From NCBI RefSeq assembly GCF_937912035.1, contig NZ_CALDPF010000031.1:434001-498000 (forward strand): 64,000 nucleotides of DNA. Reading direction: 5' to 3'. The stretch is from an uncultured Bacteroides sp. (lineage in GTDB: Bacteria; Bacteroidota; Bacteroidia; Bacteroidales; Bacteroidaceae). The notes below the pieces were generated by a model, which saw nothing but the letters and a program-made list of their open reading frames with translations, made no database searches and was not told where the DNA came from. Positions 28,092-36,240 of this stretch are shown here, one piece after another (the stretch's first letter is position 1; the number at the start of each line of letters is the position of its first letter). Made by a program: the position numbers and the translations under genes.

Positions 28092-28396
28092 GGATTATCC
28101 GAATTTTGAAAATAATAATGTTGTCTTACTCTGTATGTAATAATTTATAAATTCCAGTCACAAAATAAACGGATTATCCAATCCTGTTTTAGTACTAACA
28201 TTCCAAAAAGTTGCAATATTCTGCCAATATAAAAAAACAAGTTGACGAAACATAGGTAAACTCCTTTTTTCTGTTCGTCAACTTGTTACTAACCAATCTC
28301 AATTTGTATTCTTACATATACATCTGACAAGATGCCTGTATACATAATTCTTCCAATTAAGAAAAGGTCAGAAATGTTCCTGTTTTTCTGTAGACT
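28092..28396 (-). other. 305-base gap between HTCS 1 and the LacZ-type GH2
   Basis: No gene is seen. The gap holds the terminator of the GH2 gene (28231-28287) and, nearer the regulator, its untranslated leader. The nonamer GGATTATCC occurs at 28092-28100 and again at 28171-28179; this may be a coincidence or a binding half-site. I found no TAnnTTTG box with good spacing on the minus strand. Confidence 0.5.
28231..28287 (-). terminator. Rho-independent terminator of the GH29-GH2 unit
   Basis: A perfect 14-bp inverted repeat (28236-28249 and 28274-28287; AACAAGTTGACGAA and its complement) around a 24-nt loop. On the minus strand the second arm runs straight into a T tract (complement of the A run at 28231-28237). 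It lies about 110 bases after the stop of the LacZ-type gene. Confidence 0.8.
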
Positions 28397-31300
28397 TTAC
28401 TTCATTATGGCTTTTCCAGTGATTGGAGTCATTATGAATGTGAATTCATAGTCACCGTAAGGGATTCTGTATTCCTTGCGAGGAATTGCACCCCAACTGT
28501 TTTCACAGGCAAGTCCCTGCTGAACCTTGTCAATAAGCAGATTTGTAAGGTCAGCCTCTTCCACTTCCTGAGAGTGACGCTGGTCTTTCTGTACTCCGTC
28601 ATCAAGTGATTCCATTGTGTAGTGTAGTGCAGATGCAGAGAATGGAGCCTCGGATACAAATTCAAGTCCCTTACCTTCATCGTTCAGCATCTGCCACCAG
28701 CGGATGTCGGTCTTGTTACCGTTTTCCTGAGGTCTGATGTATGAATAGAACTGTTCAGTTACTGTCTGGTTGTAGATACCGAGGTCTGTGCTATGATTTC
28801 TGTCTATATAGTTTTCAACAGGTCCTCTTCCATAGTATGAAATGTTTTCGAAAGATTTAGGCATTACCATCTGCATACCGAAACGGAACATATCCGAAAC
28901 TTTTGCATCCTGTGCGGCAACCATCTTCTGGTTTACTTTAACGGCACCCTTGTTGTTGATTGTATAGTTCAGATACAGTTTTGCAGAAACGCTCTTTATT
29001 TCATATTCGGCAGAAACTGTAACCTGATCGTTTGCAGCTTCATGTTTGAGTGACAGAAGTTTGATTTCAGGGTTCTTCCATACTGCATATCTGTCCTGCA
29101 GGCCTGCTCCGTAGTCATTGTCTGTAGGGGCACGCCAGAAGTTTGGAGTGAGCTGCGCTCCTTCCTTTATCATCTGTGTTCCGTTAACAGTGTAGCTGTC
29201 CATATATCCGTTCTGCTTGTTGAACTGGATATTGAAGTTTTCGCCTGTTACTTCCAGGCAGTTTACATTGTCATCATTTGTTTCTGGTGCAACAATCTGT
29301 TCGTTGGCGAATGCTACATTCTTCAGCTCCATAGAAGGTGCCTTGTAGTCGTTCAGTGCAATCTGAGACTTAGCCACTACATGACCGGCCGGTACTAGGC
29401 TTTCGCTGTTTCTCTGGATATATTTCACGTTAAGCAGCCATTCTCCGCAATCGCAGATCTTGCCAAGGTCAAGTTTCACTGTAGCTGTCTGCTGAGGCTT
29501 GACATCAAGTTTGTCCATAATACCGCTACGGATAACTTTACCGTCCTTCATTACTTCCCACTGCATATAGTATGCCGAAAGGTCGCGGAAGAAGTTCTCG
29601 TTGTAGATCTTTATCTCGCCGTTCTTCAGGTCTCCGGCTTCTGTCCAGATGTTCTGATAGAAGTAGCCTACTTCGTACATGTGTGGATTAGGAACGCGGT
29701 CAGGGCTGATAAGACCGTTGTTGCAGAAGTTGTTGTCACTTGCATCGAAACGGTTGAAGTCTCCTCCGTAGCCGTAGATTATCTTTCCTTCCTTGCCTGT
29801 CCAGCGGCATGACTGGTCTACGAAATCCCAGATGAATCCTCCCTGGAATTTAGGATACTTGCGTACCAGATCCCAGTATTCCTTGAATCCACCCTGAGAG
29901 TTACCCATGGCATGGGCATATTCGCACTGGATAAGAGGTTTATTGGATTTATCATTTTTAGCATAATCCTCACAATCCTTATAGCTATAATACATAGGAC
30001 AGAATATGTCAGTCTTGCCGTTCTGTTCACTTCGCTGATATTGTATGGCCTGTTCATACTGTACGGCACGACTAGGGTCTTCTGCCTTTATCCAGTCGTA
30101 TGCAACCTCAAAGTTTGGGCCATGTCCTGCTTCGTTACCCAATGACCAGAAGATGATGCTCGGATGGTTGAAGTTGCGCTGAACGTTACGGACATTGCGT
30201 TCCATGTGAGCCTTGGCATATCCCTTGTTCTTTGCAAGAGTTGTTTCGCCATATCCCATTCCGTGTGATTCTACATTTGCTTCTGCCACCATATAGATAC
30301 CGTATTTGTCGCAGAGTTCATACCAGAATGCATCGTCCGGATAATGGCATGTACGGACTGCGTTGATATTGAATTTCTTCATTATCTGGATATCCTGAAT
30401 CATGCGTTCGCGTGAAACCACGTATCCTTCGTCAGGGTCCATTTCATGACGGTTTGCACCCTTGAACAGTACAGGTTGGCCGTTTACGAGAATCTGCGCA
30501 TTCTTGAGCTCGATCTTTCTGAAACCGACTTTCACAGGAACAACTTCAGATGTCTTTCCACCGTTGTTTACAGATGCTCTGAGTGTGTAGAGATATGGAG
30601 TTTCTGCTGTCCATTTGTTAGGGTTTTCCACGCTGATTGTAGCACTGACGTTGCCTGAGCCTTTTACATCTTTTGTCACCACTACATTGTTTACAGCATC
30701 AAGCAATTCGAGTTTCACGCTATTGCTGCCCTTAAGGTTGAGCTCAACAGCGAGAGAACCGTTCTTGTACAAACTGTCAAGGTCAGGAGTCACACGGATG
30801 TCATCTATGCGTTTCTTGTTGCGTGTATAGAGATAGCAGTCACGTCCCACACCGCTGTAGCGGAAAAAGTCCTGGTCTTCAAGATAGCTACCGTCGCACC
30901 AGCGGAACACCTGGAATGCGATAAGGTTCTTCTGTCCCGGTTTGAGGTATTTTGTGATGTCGAACTCTGCTTCCAGCTTGCTGTCTTCGCTGTAGCCTAC
31001 GAACTTGCCGTTTACCCAAAGATACATGTTCGATGTAACGGAACCGAAGTGGGCAATGATGTCCTTACCGCTCCAGTCGGCAGGAATTACGAACTCGCGT
31101 CTGTAAGAACCCACATGGTTCTTCTCTACAGGTACATAAGGAGGATTGTTCTTGTACTGGTTTCTCCATGCGTAACCCACGTTCACGTATATAGGGTCGC
31201 CATATCCGTTAAGCTCCCATACGGCAGGAACCTGCATATCATTCCAGCCCTTGTCGTTATATCCCACGCGGAAGAAGTCGGTAGGACGCTGGTCGGCATT

Positions 31301-31525
31301 CTCCACCCAGAAGAATTTCCATGCACCGTTCATCGACATGAAGTTTTCAGATTGTTCCTTTACAGCCTTTGTTGCGGCCTCGCCATTCTCGTATGCAAAA
31401 AAATTGGCATGCATAGGAGCACGGTTGATTTCATTTACATTGGGGTTCTGCCATTCCGTAAAACTCTGAGCACCTGCCGAGACTGCACCGGCAAAGATGC
31501 TGCTGAATAACAATAGTTTTCTCAT
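28397..31525 (-). CDS. GH2 beta-galactosidase, LacZ-type
   Basis: A 1042-aa secreted LacZ-like enzyme (signal MRKLLLFSSIFAGAVSAGAQ) that removes terminal beta-galactose. All five LacZ domains are present: sugar-binding jelly roll (about 35-240), immunoglobulin-like (240-340), TIM barrel (340-640), a second immunoglobulin-like domain, and the C-terminal beta-sandwich (Bgal_small) from about 760. The acid/base is Glu465 (WSLGNEAGHG) and the nucleophile Glu535 (IQCEYAHAMGN). The DNA looks visibly more G+C-rich than the susCD genes next to it, so the gene may have a different origin. It follows GH29 by 126 bases and ends at a strong terminator, so GH29 and this gene probably form one transcript. 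Confidence 0.95.
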   Translation of the reverse strand: MRKLLLFSSIFAGAVSAGAQSFTEWQNPNVNEINRAPMHANFFAYENGEAATKAVKEQSENFMSMNGAWKFFWVENADQRPTDFFRVGYNDKGWNDMQVPAVWELNGYGDPIYVNVGYAWRNQYKNNPPYVPVEKNHVGSYRREFVIPADWSGKDIIAHFGSVTSNMYLWVNGKFVGYSEDSKLEAEFDITKYLKPGQKNLIAFQVFRWCDGSYLEDQDFFRYSGVGRDCYLYTRNKKRIDDIRVTPDLDSLYKNGSLAVELNLKGSNSVKLELLDAVNNVVVTKDVKGSGNVSATISVENPNKWTAETPYLYTLRASVNNGGKTSEVVPVKVGFRKIELKNAQILVNGQPVLFKGANRHEMDPDEGYVVSRERMIQDIQIMKKFNINAVRTCHYPDDAFWYELCDKYGIYMVAEANVESHGMGYGETTLAKNKGYAKAHMERNVRNVQRNFNHPSIIFWSLGNEAGHGPNFEVAYDWIKAEDPSRAVQYEQAIQYQRSEQNGKTDIFCPMYYSYKDCEDYAKNDKSNKPLIQCEYAHAMGNSQGGFKEYWDLVRKYPKFQGGFIWDFVDQSCRWTGKEGKIIYGYGGDFNRFDASDNNFCNNGLISPDRVPNPHMYEVGYFYQNIWTEAGDLKNGEIKIYNENFFRDLSAYYMQWEVMKDGKVIRSGIMDKLDVKPQQTATVKLDLGKICDCGEWLLNVKYIQRNSESLVPAGHVVAKSQIALNDYKAPSMELKNVAFANEQIVAPETNDDNVNCLEVTGENFNIQFNKQNGYMDSYTVNGTQMIKEGAQLTPNFWRAPTDNDYGAGLQDRYAVWKNPEIKLLSLKHEAANDQVTVSAEYEIKSVSAKLYLNYTINNKGAVKVNQKMVAAQDAKVSDMFRFGMQMVMPKSFENISYYGRGPVENYIDRNHSTDLGIYNQTVTEQFYSYIRPQENGNKTDIRWWQMLNDEGKGLEFVSEAPFSASALHYTMESLDDGVQKDQRHSQEVEEADLTNLLIDKVQQGLACENSWGAIPRKEYRIPYGDYEFTFIMTPITGKAIMK

Positions 31526-31651
31526 GATAACTTTACTTGATTTAATTTCAAAATGATATGATTTTCCGATTATTTGAACTATTCCATCATTATGTTACTT
31601 ATATTGTCAATCATTAACTTTATAATTGACTGAACTTTGCTACACAATCAC

Positions 31652-33037
31652 TTATAGATTGGTATCCAGTGTTTCAAACACTGCAAAATTACTTATCTGT
31701 GGTTCAGCCTTTGATTCTGTAACTACAATCCTTATAGCTTCCAATGATTGAGGATCAAATCTGGCTATATGCTTATGTCCAACACATGAACCTTCATCCA
31801 ATACTATCCATTTATCAGATTTAAAGCCCTCAAGTTTATATGCCAATATTCGTTCACCTTTTGAAATATCCTCTTGAATAATAACTCTATCTACACTTGC
31901 TTCTTTTTCAAACATAAGCTTAAGTTCATTGCCAACTCCCTTAGTACGTATCATTGGGGAACCATACTGACGCTCAATTTCCCTACCAAGTTCTTCAATG
32001 CGTTCAACATCTGCATCAGGTACCAGGCCACGGTCATCAATCACAAGTCCCAACAGCATGTTAGTGTTACGTCCAACACTGGTTTCGTATTTTGTAAGAA
32101 GCTGAGATATTGTAAACATCATACTGTCCTGTCCTGCAGTCCAGAACCATCCACCCTGATAGGAACTGTTCCAACGCAATGTAAAGTCAGATTCTCCCGG
32201 ACACCAAAAGCGAGCTTTAGCATCTCCATTAAGTCCCTGTATGACACGGGATCCGTCAGCATTCGTTGTAGAATCACATGTAGCCCAACAAGGATAAGGA
32301 GCAACCCCTTCCTCATTACCAACCCATCTCACCAGATTTGGATGACCATAAGGCCCTTGGAATGCAATAGCATTAGGTTGAAGTTTCTGTACCAAAGAAA
32401 GTACATCAGCTCCACCCTGTTTCTTGCTGAGTACACCACCGTCAAACCAGATTTCAAACAATTCACCATAATTACTCCATAGTTCTGTAAGCTGTTTGGT
32501 CACAATATTGTTATACTCTTCCTGACTAACCGGACTTCCTTCCTGTACATAGCCAGGGTTGTCTACGTATAAATAACCATTGGCGGTTATACTAGCATAT
32601 ATTCCCGGTTTTATACCATATTTCCTACACGAAGCCACAAAATCACCTACTATATCTCCTTCTCCATTCTTCCAAGGAGAATTCTTTACACTATATTCAT
32701 GTGCTTCTGTAGGCCAAAGGCTGAAACCACTGCAATGTTTAGCTACAAGGACTGCATATTTTGCCCCCAATTTCTGAGCAGTTTCCAGCCATTGGTCTGT
32801 ATTCAATTCAGTAGGATTAAAAGTAGAGGCATCAGGATGTGTCCCCCAGTTACGCCACGAATAATCCTTATGGAAAGTTGGCATATCGAAATGAATCAGT
32901 ACACCAATCTCTGCATCAGCCCACTCCAACTGACGCTCATTAGGGACTACCATTGAAACTTCCTTATTCTTGGAGTTAGAACAGGAAGTAAATATTGATA
33001 AAAGTGCTATTGTATACAAATAAATTTTCAACATCAT
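31652..33037 (-). CDS. GH29 alpha-L-fucosidase-like lipoprotein
   Basis: A 461-aa lipoprotein (lipid Cys19) of GH29, retaining alpha-L-fucosidases. The TIM barrel covers about residues 40-350, with nucleophile Asp199 in EIWFDGGVL. The C-terminal part (about 360-461) is a beta-sandwich of discoidin-like type. The conserved family block normally written KHHDGF is KHCSGF here (residues 100-105), so two substrate-contact positions differ from the usual fucosidase. This could mean altered specificity; some GH29 relatives act on sugars other than fucose. A broken, more canonical GH29 copy lies 24 bases upstream, which may reflect replacement or duplication. It is probably co-transcribed with the LacZ-type gene downstream. 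Confidence 0.87.
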   Translation of the reverse strand: MMLKIYLYTIALLSIFTSCSNSKNKEVSMVVPNERQLEWADAEIGVLIHFDMPTFHKDYSWRNWGTHPDASTFNPTELNTDQWLETAQKLGAKYAVLVAKHCSGFSLWPTEAHEYSVKNSPWKNGEGDIVGDFVASCRKYGIKPGIYASITANGYLYVDNPGYVQEGSPVSQEEYNNIVTKQLTELWSNYGELFEIWFDGGVLSKKQGGADVLSLVQKLQPNAIAFQGPYGHPNLVRWVGNEEGVAPYPCWATCDSTTNADGSRVIQGLNGDAKARFWCPGESDFTLRWNSSYQGGWFWTAGQDSMMFTISQLLTKYETSVGRNTNMLLGLVIDDRGLVPDADVERIEELGREIERQYGSPMIRTKGVGNELKLMFEKEASVDRVIIQEDISKGERILAYKLEGFKSDKWIVLDEGSCVGHKHIARFDPQSLEAIRIVVTESKAEPQISNFAVFETLDTNL

Positions 33038-33061
33038 TCCTTTTTTATATTATTCTAAAAT

Positions 33062-33465
33062 CTATAGTAAAATACCTATTTCTCCTACACTTGTTTTATT
33101 TTTAGAGTAAATCTCACGCAAAGGCACAAGCTTTATATAATTAGCCTTTATGCTCTTTCCGAGACATTCATAATACGGAATAGGATATTTGTTGCATGCA
33201 GGAGAATCACCGTAGCATAGAACTTTTCTATCCCATGAAGAAAGATATACTCCGAATTTTATACCATATTTGGAGCAGGCGACACGCAATTCAAGCACCA
33301 CATAACCTTTTCCTCCTTTCCAACTGGATGAAGCAACGGAATGTTTAGTCGCTTGATAGGCCAAAGACAAAACCGTCATGATGCTTGGATATGATGATTG
33401 CCATTTTAAAACTTCCATCCTTAAGCGCTTCAACCCATTACTCACAATCCAATTAATTGATAAAA
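33062..33465 (-). pseudogene. GH29 alpha-L-fucosidase, decayed remnant
   Basis: Pieces of a GH29 gene are read in order but in different frames. In one frame: LDCE-stop-WVEALKDGSFKMAIIISKHHDGF, with the family KHHDGF block at 33369-33386 and stop codons where Gln and upstream residues are expected. Shifted one base, CLWPIK follows. Shifted again, TKHSVASSSWKGGKGYVV and SKYGIKFGVYLSSWDR. Then about 150-200 residues including the nucleophile Asp are missing, and a family-like C-terminal piece EIYSKNKTSVGEIGILL ends at 33062. There are thus at least two frameshifts, two stops and one internal deletion. Over this stretch it retains the standard KHHDGF that the intact neighbour has lost. A 155-codon open frame (33062-33529) exists but is not a real protein. 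Confidence 0.88.
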
Positions 33466-33513
33466 AATGTTTGCAGTTGTAATAAATCTGGCACCTATTT
33501 ACAACTGCAAACA
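33462..33513 (-). terminator. Rho-independent terminator of the double susCD-GH16 operon
   Basis: A perfect 14-bp inverted repeat (33468-33481 and 33500-33513; TGTTTGCAGTTGTA and its complement) with an 18-nt loop, followed on the minus strand by six T residues (A run at 33462-33467). It lies 94 bases after the GH16 stop codon and directly abuts the GH29 remnant. Confidence 0.85.
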
Positions 33514-33606
33514 TATAAAAGTAATACAACTATAATTAAATATTTCACAAATATTTAAATTTGAGAAGATACTTAAAAAAAGTTATAAATTCAATTTAAA
33601 TCAATA

Positions 33607-34482
33607 CTACTTTTTTTGGTAATATCTCACATAATCAATCTCCATTCTGACAGGGAAAATAGATTCATCAATTCCCCATACACCTCCCCAATCGCCACCT
33701 ACAGCAATGTTCAAAATCAAAAAGAACGGCTGATCAAAAGGCCATGTTTCAGGTGTTGAACCTTTTTGTTTTCGTTCATAATTAAATATTACCTTATTAT
33801 CAAATAATATCTGAAGATAAGTCTTTTCCCAAACAAGAGAATATAGATGGAACTCTGTATCCAATGTTTCGGATGTTACAGTTCCAGAAGGGATTGTATT
33901 TCCGTTTACATTGGTATCTGTAGTATGAACTGTAGCAAATATCTCATTGTGACCGGGATTATCTCCCCAAACATATTCCATTATATCAATTTCTCCACTA
34001 TGAGGCCACCCACCATATTTTTCATCTACAGGCAACATCCAAATAGCTGGCCAAATACCTTTTCCTATAGGAATCTTGGCTGAGATATCCAATCTTCCAT
34101 AATGGAATTTAACATCACCCATATAATGTAATTCCGCTGAGGAATATAAAAAGTGATACGGTTCACCAGTCCATTTATGTGTTCCCCAATGATCATCTTT
34201 AGCTGCTTCTATTATAAGTTTGCCATCTTCAACTCGTGAATATCTCTGATCTTTTACTCGATAGTCCTGTAACTCATTATTTCGGGCATATCCTTGTTCA
34301 TATCCCCAACAATATGGATCAGGCAGACCTTCATAATCGAATTCTTCAGCCCACACCAATTCATACTCTGTTCCTTCCTCTACAGATTCTTCTTTTTCAT
34401 TATCAGGAATATGTATATCATATGAGCCACAAGATACATTTATAAAAAAAACAAATAATAAAGCATAATTAAAATATTTCAT
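33607..34482 (-). CDS. GH16 endo-beta-glycanase lipoprotein (copy 2)
   Basis: A 291-aa lipoprotein (lipid Cys18) with a short acidic linker (about residues 26-38) and one GH16 domain. The catalytic strand GEIDIMEY contains Glu164, Asp166 and Glu169 (ExDxxE form). It is closely related to the GH16 at 6346-7203 across the whole domain, differing mainly in the leader and some loop residues (YVWGDNPGHNEI in place of YVYGDSIHNQV). It is the last gene of the operon after two SusC/SusD pairs, which is where a surface endo-enzyme that opens the backbone is usually coded. The acidic linker fits a surface-exposed lipoprotein. Backbone specificity is undecided, as for copy 1. Confidence 0.93.
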   Translation of the reverse strand: MKYFNYALLFVFFINVSCGSYDIHIPDNEKEESVEEGTEYELVWAEEFDYEGLPDPYCWGYEQGYARNNELQDYRVKDQRYSRVEDGKLIIEAAKDDHWGTHKWTGEPYHFLYSSAELHYMGDVKFHYGRLDISAKIPIGKGIWPAIWMLPVDEKYGGWPHSGEIDIMEYVWGDNPGHNEIFATVHTTDTNVNGNTIPSGTVTSETLDTEFHLYSLVWEKTYLQILFDNKVIFNYERKQKGSTPETWPFDQPFFLILNIAVGGDWGGVWGIDESIFPVRMEIDYVRYYQKK

Positions 34483-34557
34483 TTCTTCTTATTTTTTTTA
34501 TCATTAAATGCCAAACTGTTTTCAATTAATTTAAACAGCCCTAACATCATGTTTATA

Positions 34558-36228
34558 TTACCATCCTTCATTTTGAACTAAATTGGAATTTTTATAAACC
34601 TCTTGCTGAGAGATTGGATACAGATACATTTTATCATCCCATATACGATTTTGTACATTAATCTTAGTATATGTTCCCGACTTTGATATTTGTACTCCAT
34701 AAATGTCTTCTACTGTGTCTCCAATTTTCCAACGGCGAATATCCCAGAAACGGTGATCTTCAAAAGCTAATTCAACGCGTCTTTCATTACGAAGACGTTT
34801 TGTAAAATCTGCACCTGTTTCATTTATAGCAGGCATATTAGCAGCAGTACGAACAATATTAAGAGCTTCTCTTGCGGACAAAGGGAAATCACTATCTTTA
34901 TAATCAGGATTATTTCCTTCCTGCCATTCATGCATAGCCTCAGCATAATTCAATAAAACCTCCGCATATCTAAACAAAATATAATGATGCGGCTTACTTA
35001 TTGGATTTTCAGGAGACAAAGAAACTGTTTCATTAACATATTTCCTCAGATAATATCCTGTTGTTGTTGCACCAACCAAAGGTAATCCATTTTTTCCACC
35101 ATCAAAAGTCTCTACTACAGTATTCATTAATGTTGCACCATTATAGACAATAGTTTTATAAAAACGAGGATCTCTGGTCTGATTTCCATTTTCATCTACG
35201 TAAATGTGTTTTACATGGTCAGGATTATCCCAATCAAACGGTTCTCCAGATTTCATTTCATAAGCATCTACCAAATTTTGTGTAGGTACATTACCACTAT
35301 TTCCACCTTCAAAACCAATAGGCAAATTCAACTGTTCAAAATAGTTACTGTCACCATTACGACGTTCGAATATCAATTGTGAGGATTTCAAAATTTCATT
35401 TCCTCCATTCACACTATAAATTGGATCACTATCAATATTAGGCAGGCTATACCATCCCGTCTCTATAAGGTCATAAGCAGCTTCTGCTGCAGCTTTCCAA
35501 ATTTCTCTGTTTCCGGTTTCGTTATGCAATGGACTAGCGGCATACAACAAGATTCTTGATTTTAGAGCCATTACCATTCCTCTGGTGACACGTCCGGTTT
35601 CCAAAAAGAAATCATTTTGATTAATTGGTAATTCAGGGGCTATTTCGTCGCACTCACGAACCAAGAAATCAACTATTTCAGAAAATGAAGTCTTATGTAA
35701 ATTATTGACATCATCCAGTTGTAAAGTCTCTGTTACTAATGGTACATCTCCATAACGCTTAATTAGTTCAAAATAGTAGAAAGCACGTAATGCTCGTACC
35801 TCAAATGGATACATCCTAAACTTCTCAATCTGTTCCTTGTAATCTGCATTTAAAGACAATCGTTCCAGATATTCCTCATTATAATTTTCCAAATAGGAAT
35901 TGGCCGCCTGAATTCCAGTATACATAGTCCCCCAAACATCATCGACAAGAACAGAGGGAGACCATTTATCTTCATAAATCTTATATACATTACTTGTATT
36001 CCATACATACATAGCATTATCTGAAGCTGATTCACGAAGAGCATTACCCATAACTCCAAAATCTTGTGGCAAAAATGAATAAACTCCAGCCACTAATTGA
36101 CGAATATTATCAAACGTAGAATAAACTTCATCTTTTGTCTGTCCTATGGACTCGTCAAAATCTAAATAACTACAAGCTGTAAATGAACAACCTGCAAATA
36201 TTGAAAGAAACAGTTTACTTATTCTCAT
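34558..36228 (-). CDS. SusD-like glycan-binding lipoprotein (pair 2)
   Basis: A SusD/RagB family outer-membrane lipoprotein of about 556 aa that would cap its SusC partner and bind glycans at the surface. The ATG at 36226-36228 is preferred over an upstream TTG and gives a clear lipobox (FTAC). The N-terminal SusD-like region with a tetratricopeptide helix pattern (RALRAFYYFELIKRYGDVPLV) and the C-terminal block RNERRVELAFEDHRFWDIRRWK are typical. It is coded right behind the short SusC (12 bases) and 75 bases before the GH16 gene. Its SusD partner in pair 1 is only distantly similar, so the two pairs probably bind different parts or sizes of the glycan. Confidence 0.94.
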   Translation of the reverse strand: MRISKLFLSIFAGCSFTACSYLDFDESIGQTKDEVYSTFDNIRQLVAGVYSFLPQDFGVMGNALRESASDNAMYVWNTSNVYKIYEDKWSPSVLVDDVWGTMYTGIQAANSYLENYNEEYLERLSLNADYKEQIEKFRMYPFEVRALRAFYYFELIKRYGDVPLVTETLQLDDVNNLHKTSFSEIVDFLVRECDEIAPELPINQNDFFLETGRVTRGMVMALKSRILLYAASPLHNETGNREIWKAAAEAAYDLIETGWYSLPNIDSDPIYSVNGGNEILKSSQLIFERRNGDSNYFEQLNLPIGFEGGNSGNVPTQNLVDAYEMKSGEPFDWDNPDHVKHIYVDENGNQTRDPRFYKTIVYNGATLMNTVVETFDGGKNGLPLVGATTTGYYLRKYVNETVSLSPENPISKPHHYILFRYAEVLLNYAEAMHEWQEGNNPDYKDSDFPLSAREALNIVRTAANMPAINETGADFTKRLRNERRVELAFEDHRFWDIRRWKIGDTVEDIYGVQISKSGTYTKINVQNRIWDDKMYLYPISQQEVYKNSNLVQNEGW

Positions 36229-36240
36229 AACAAACAAATA

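Noticed and set aside
28092..28179. Two copies of GGATTATCC as an HTCS operator
   Set aside because: Only two short copies, not found clearly at the other target promoters; too weak to call.
33468..33513. Inverted repeat as the end of an insertion sequence
   Set aside because: It is followed by a T run on the minus strand and sits after an operon, so terminator is the simpler reading; no transposase is nearby.
33062..33529. A 155-codon open frame that could be a small hypothetical protein
   Set aside because: It is stitched from GH29 pieces in one of three frames, and neighbouring frames hold the missing GH29 motifs, so it is a pseudogene by-product.
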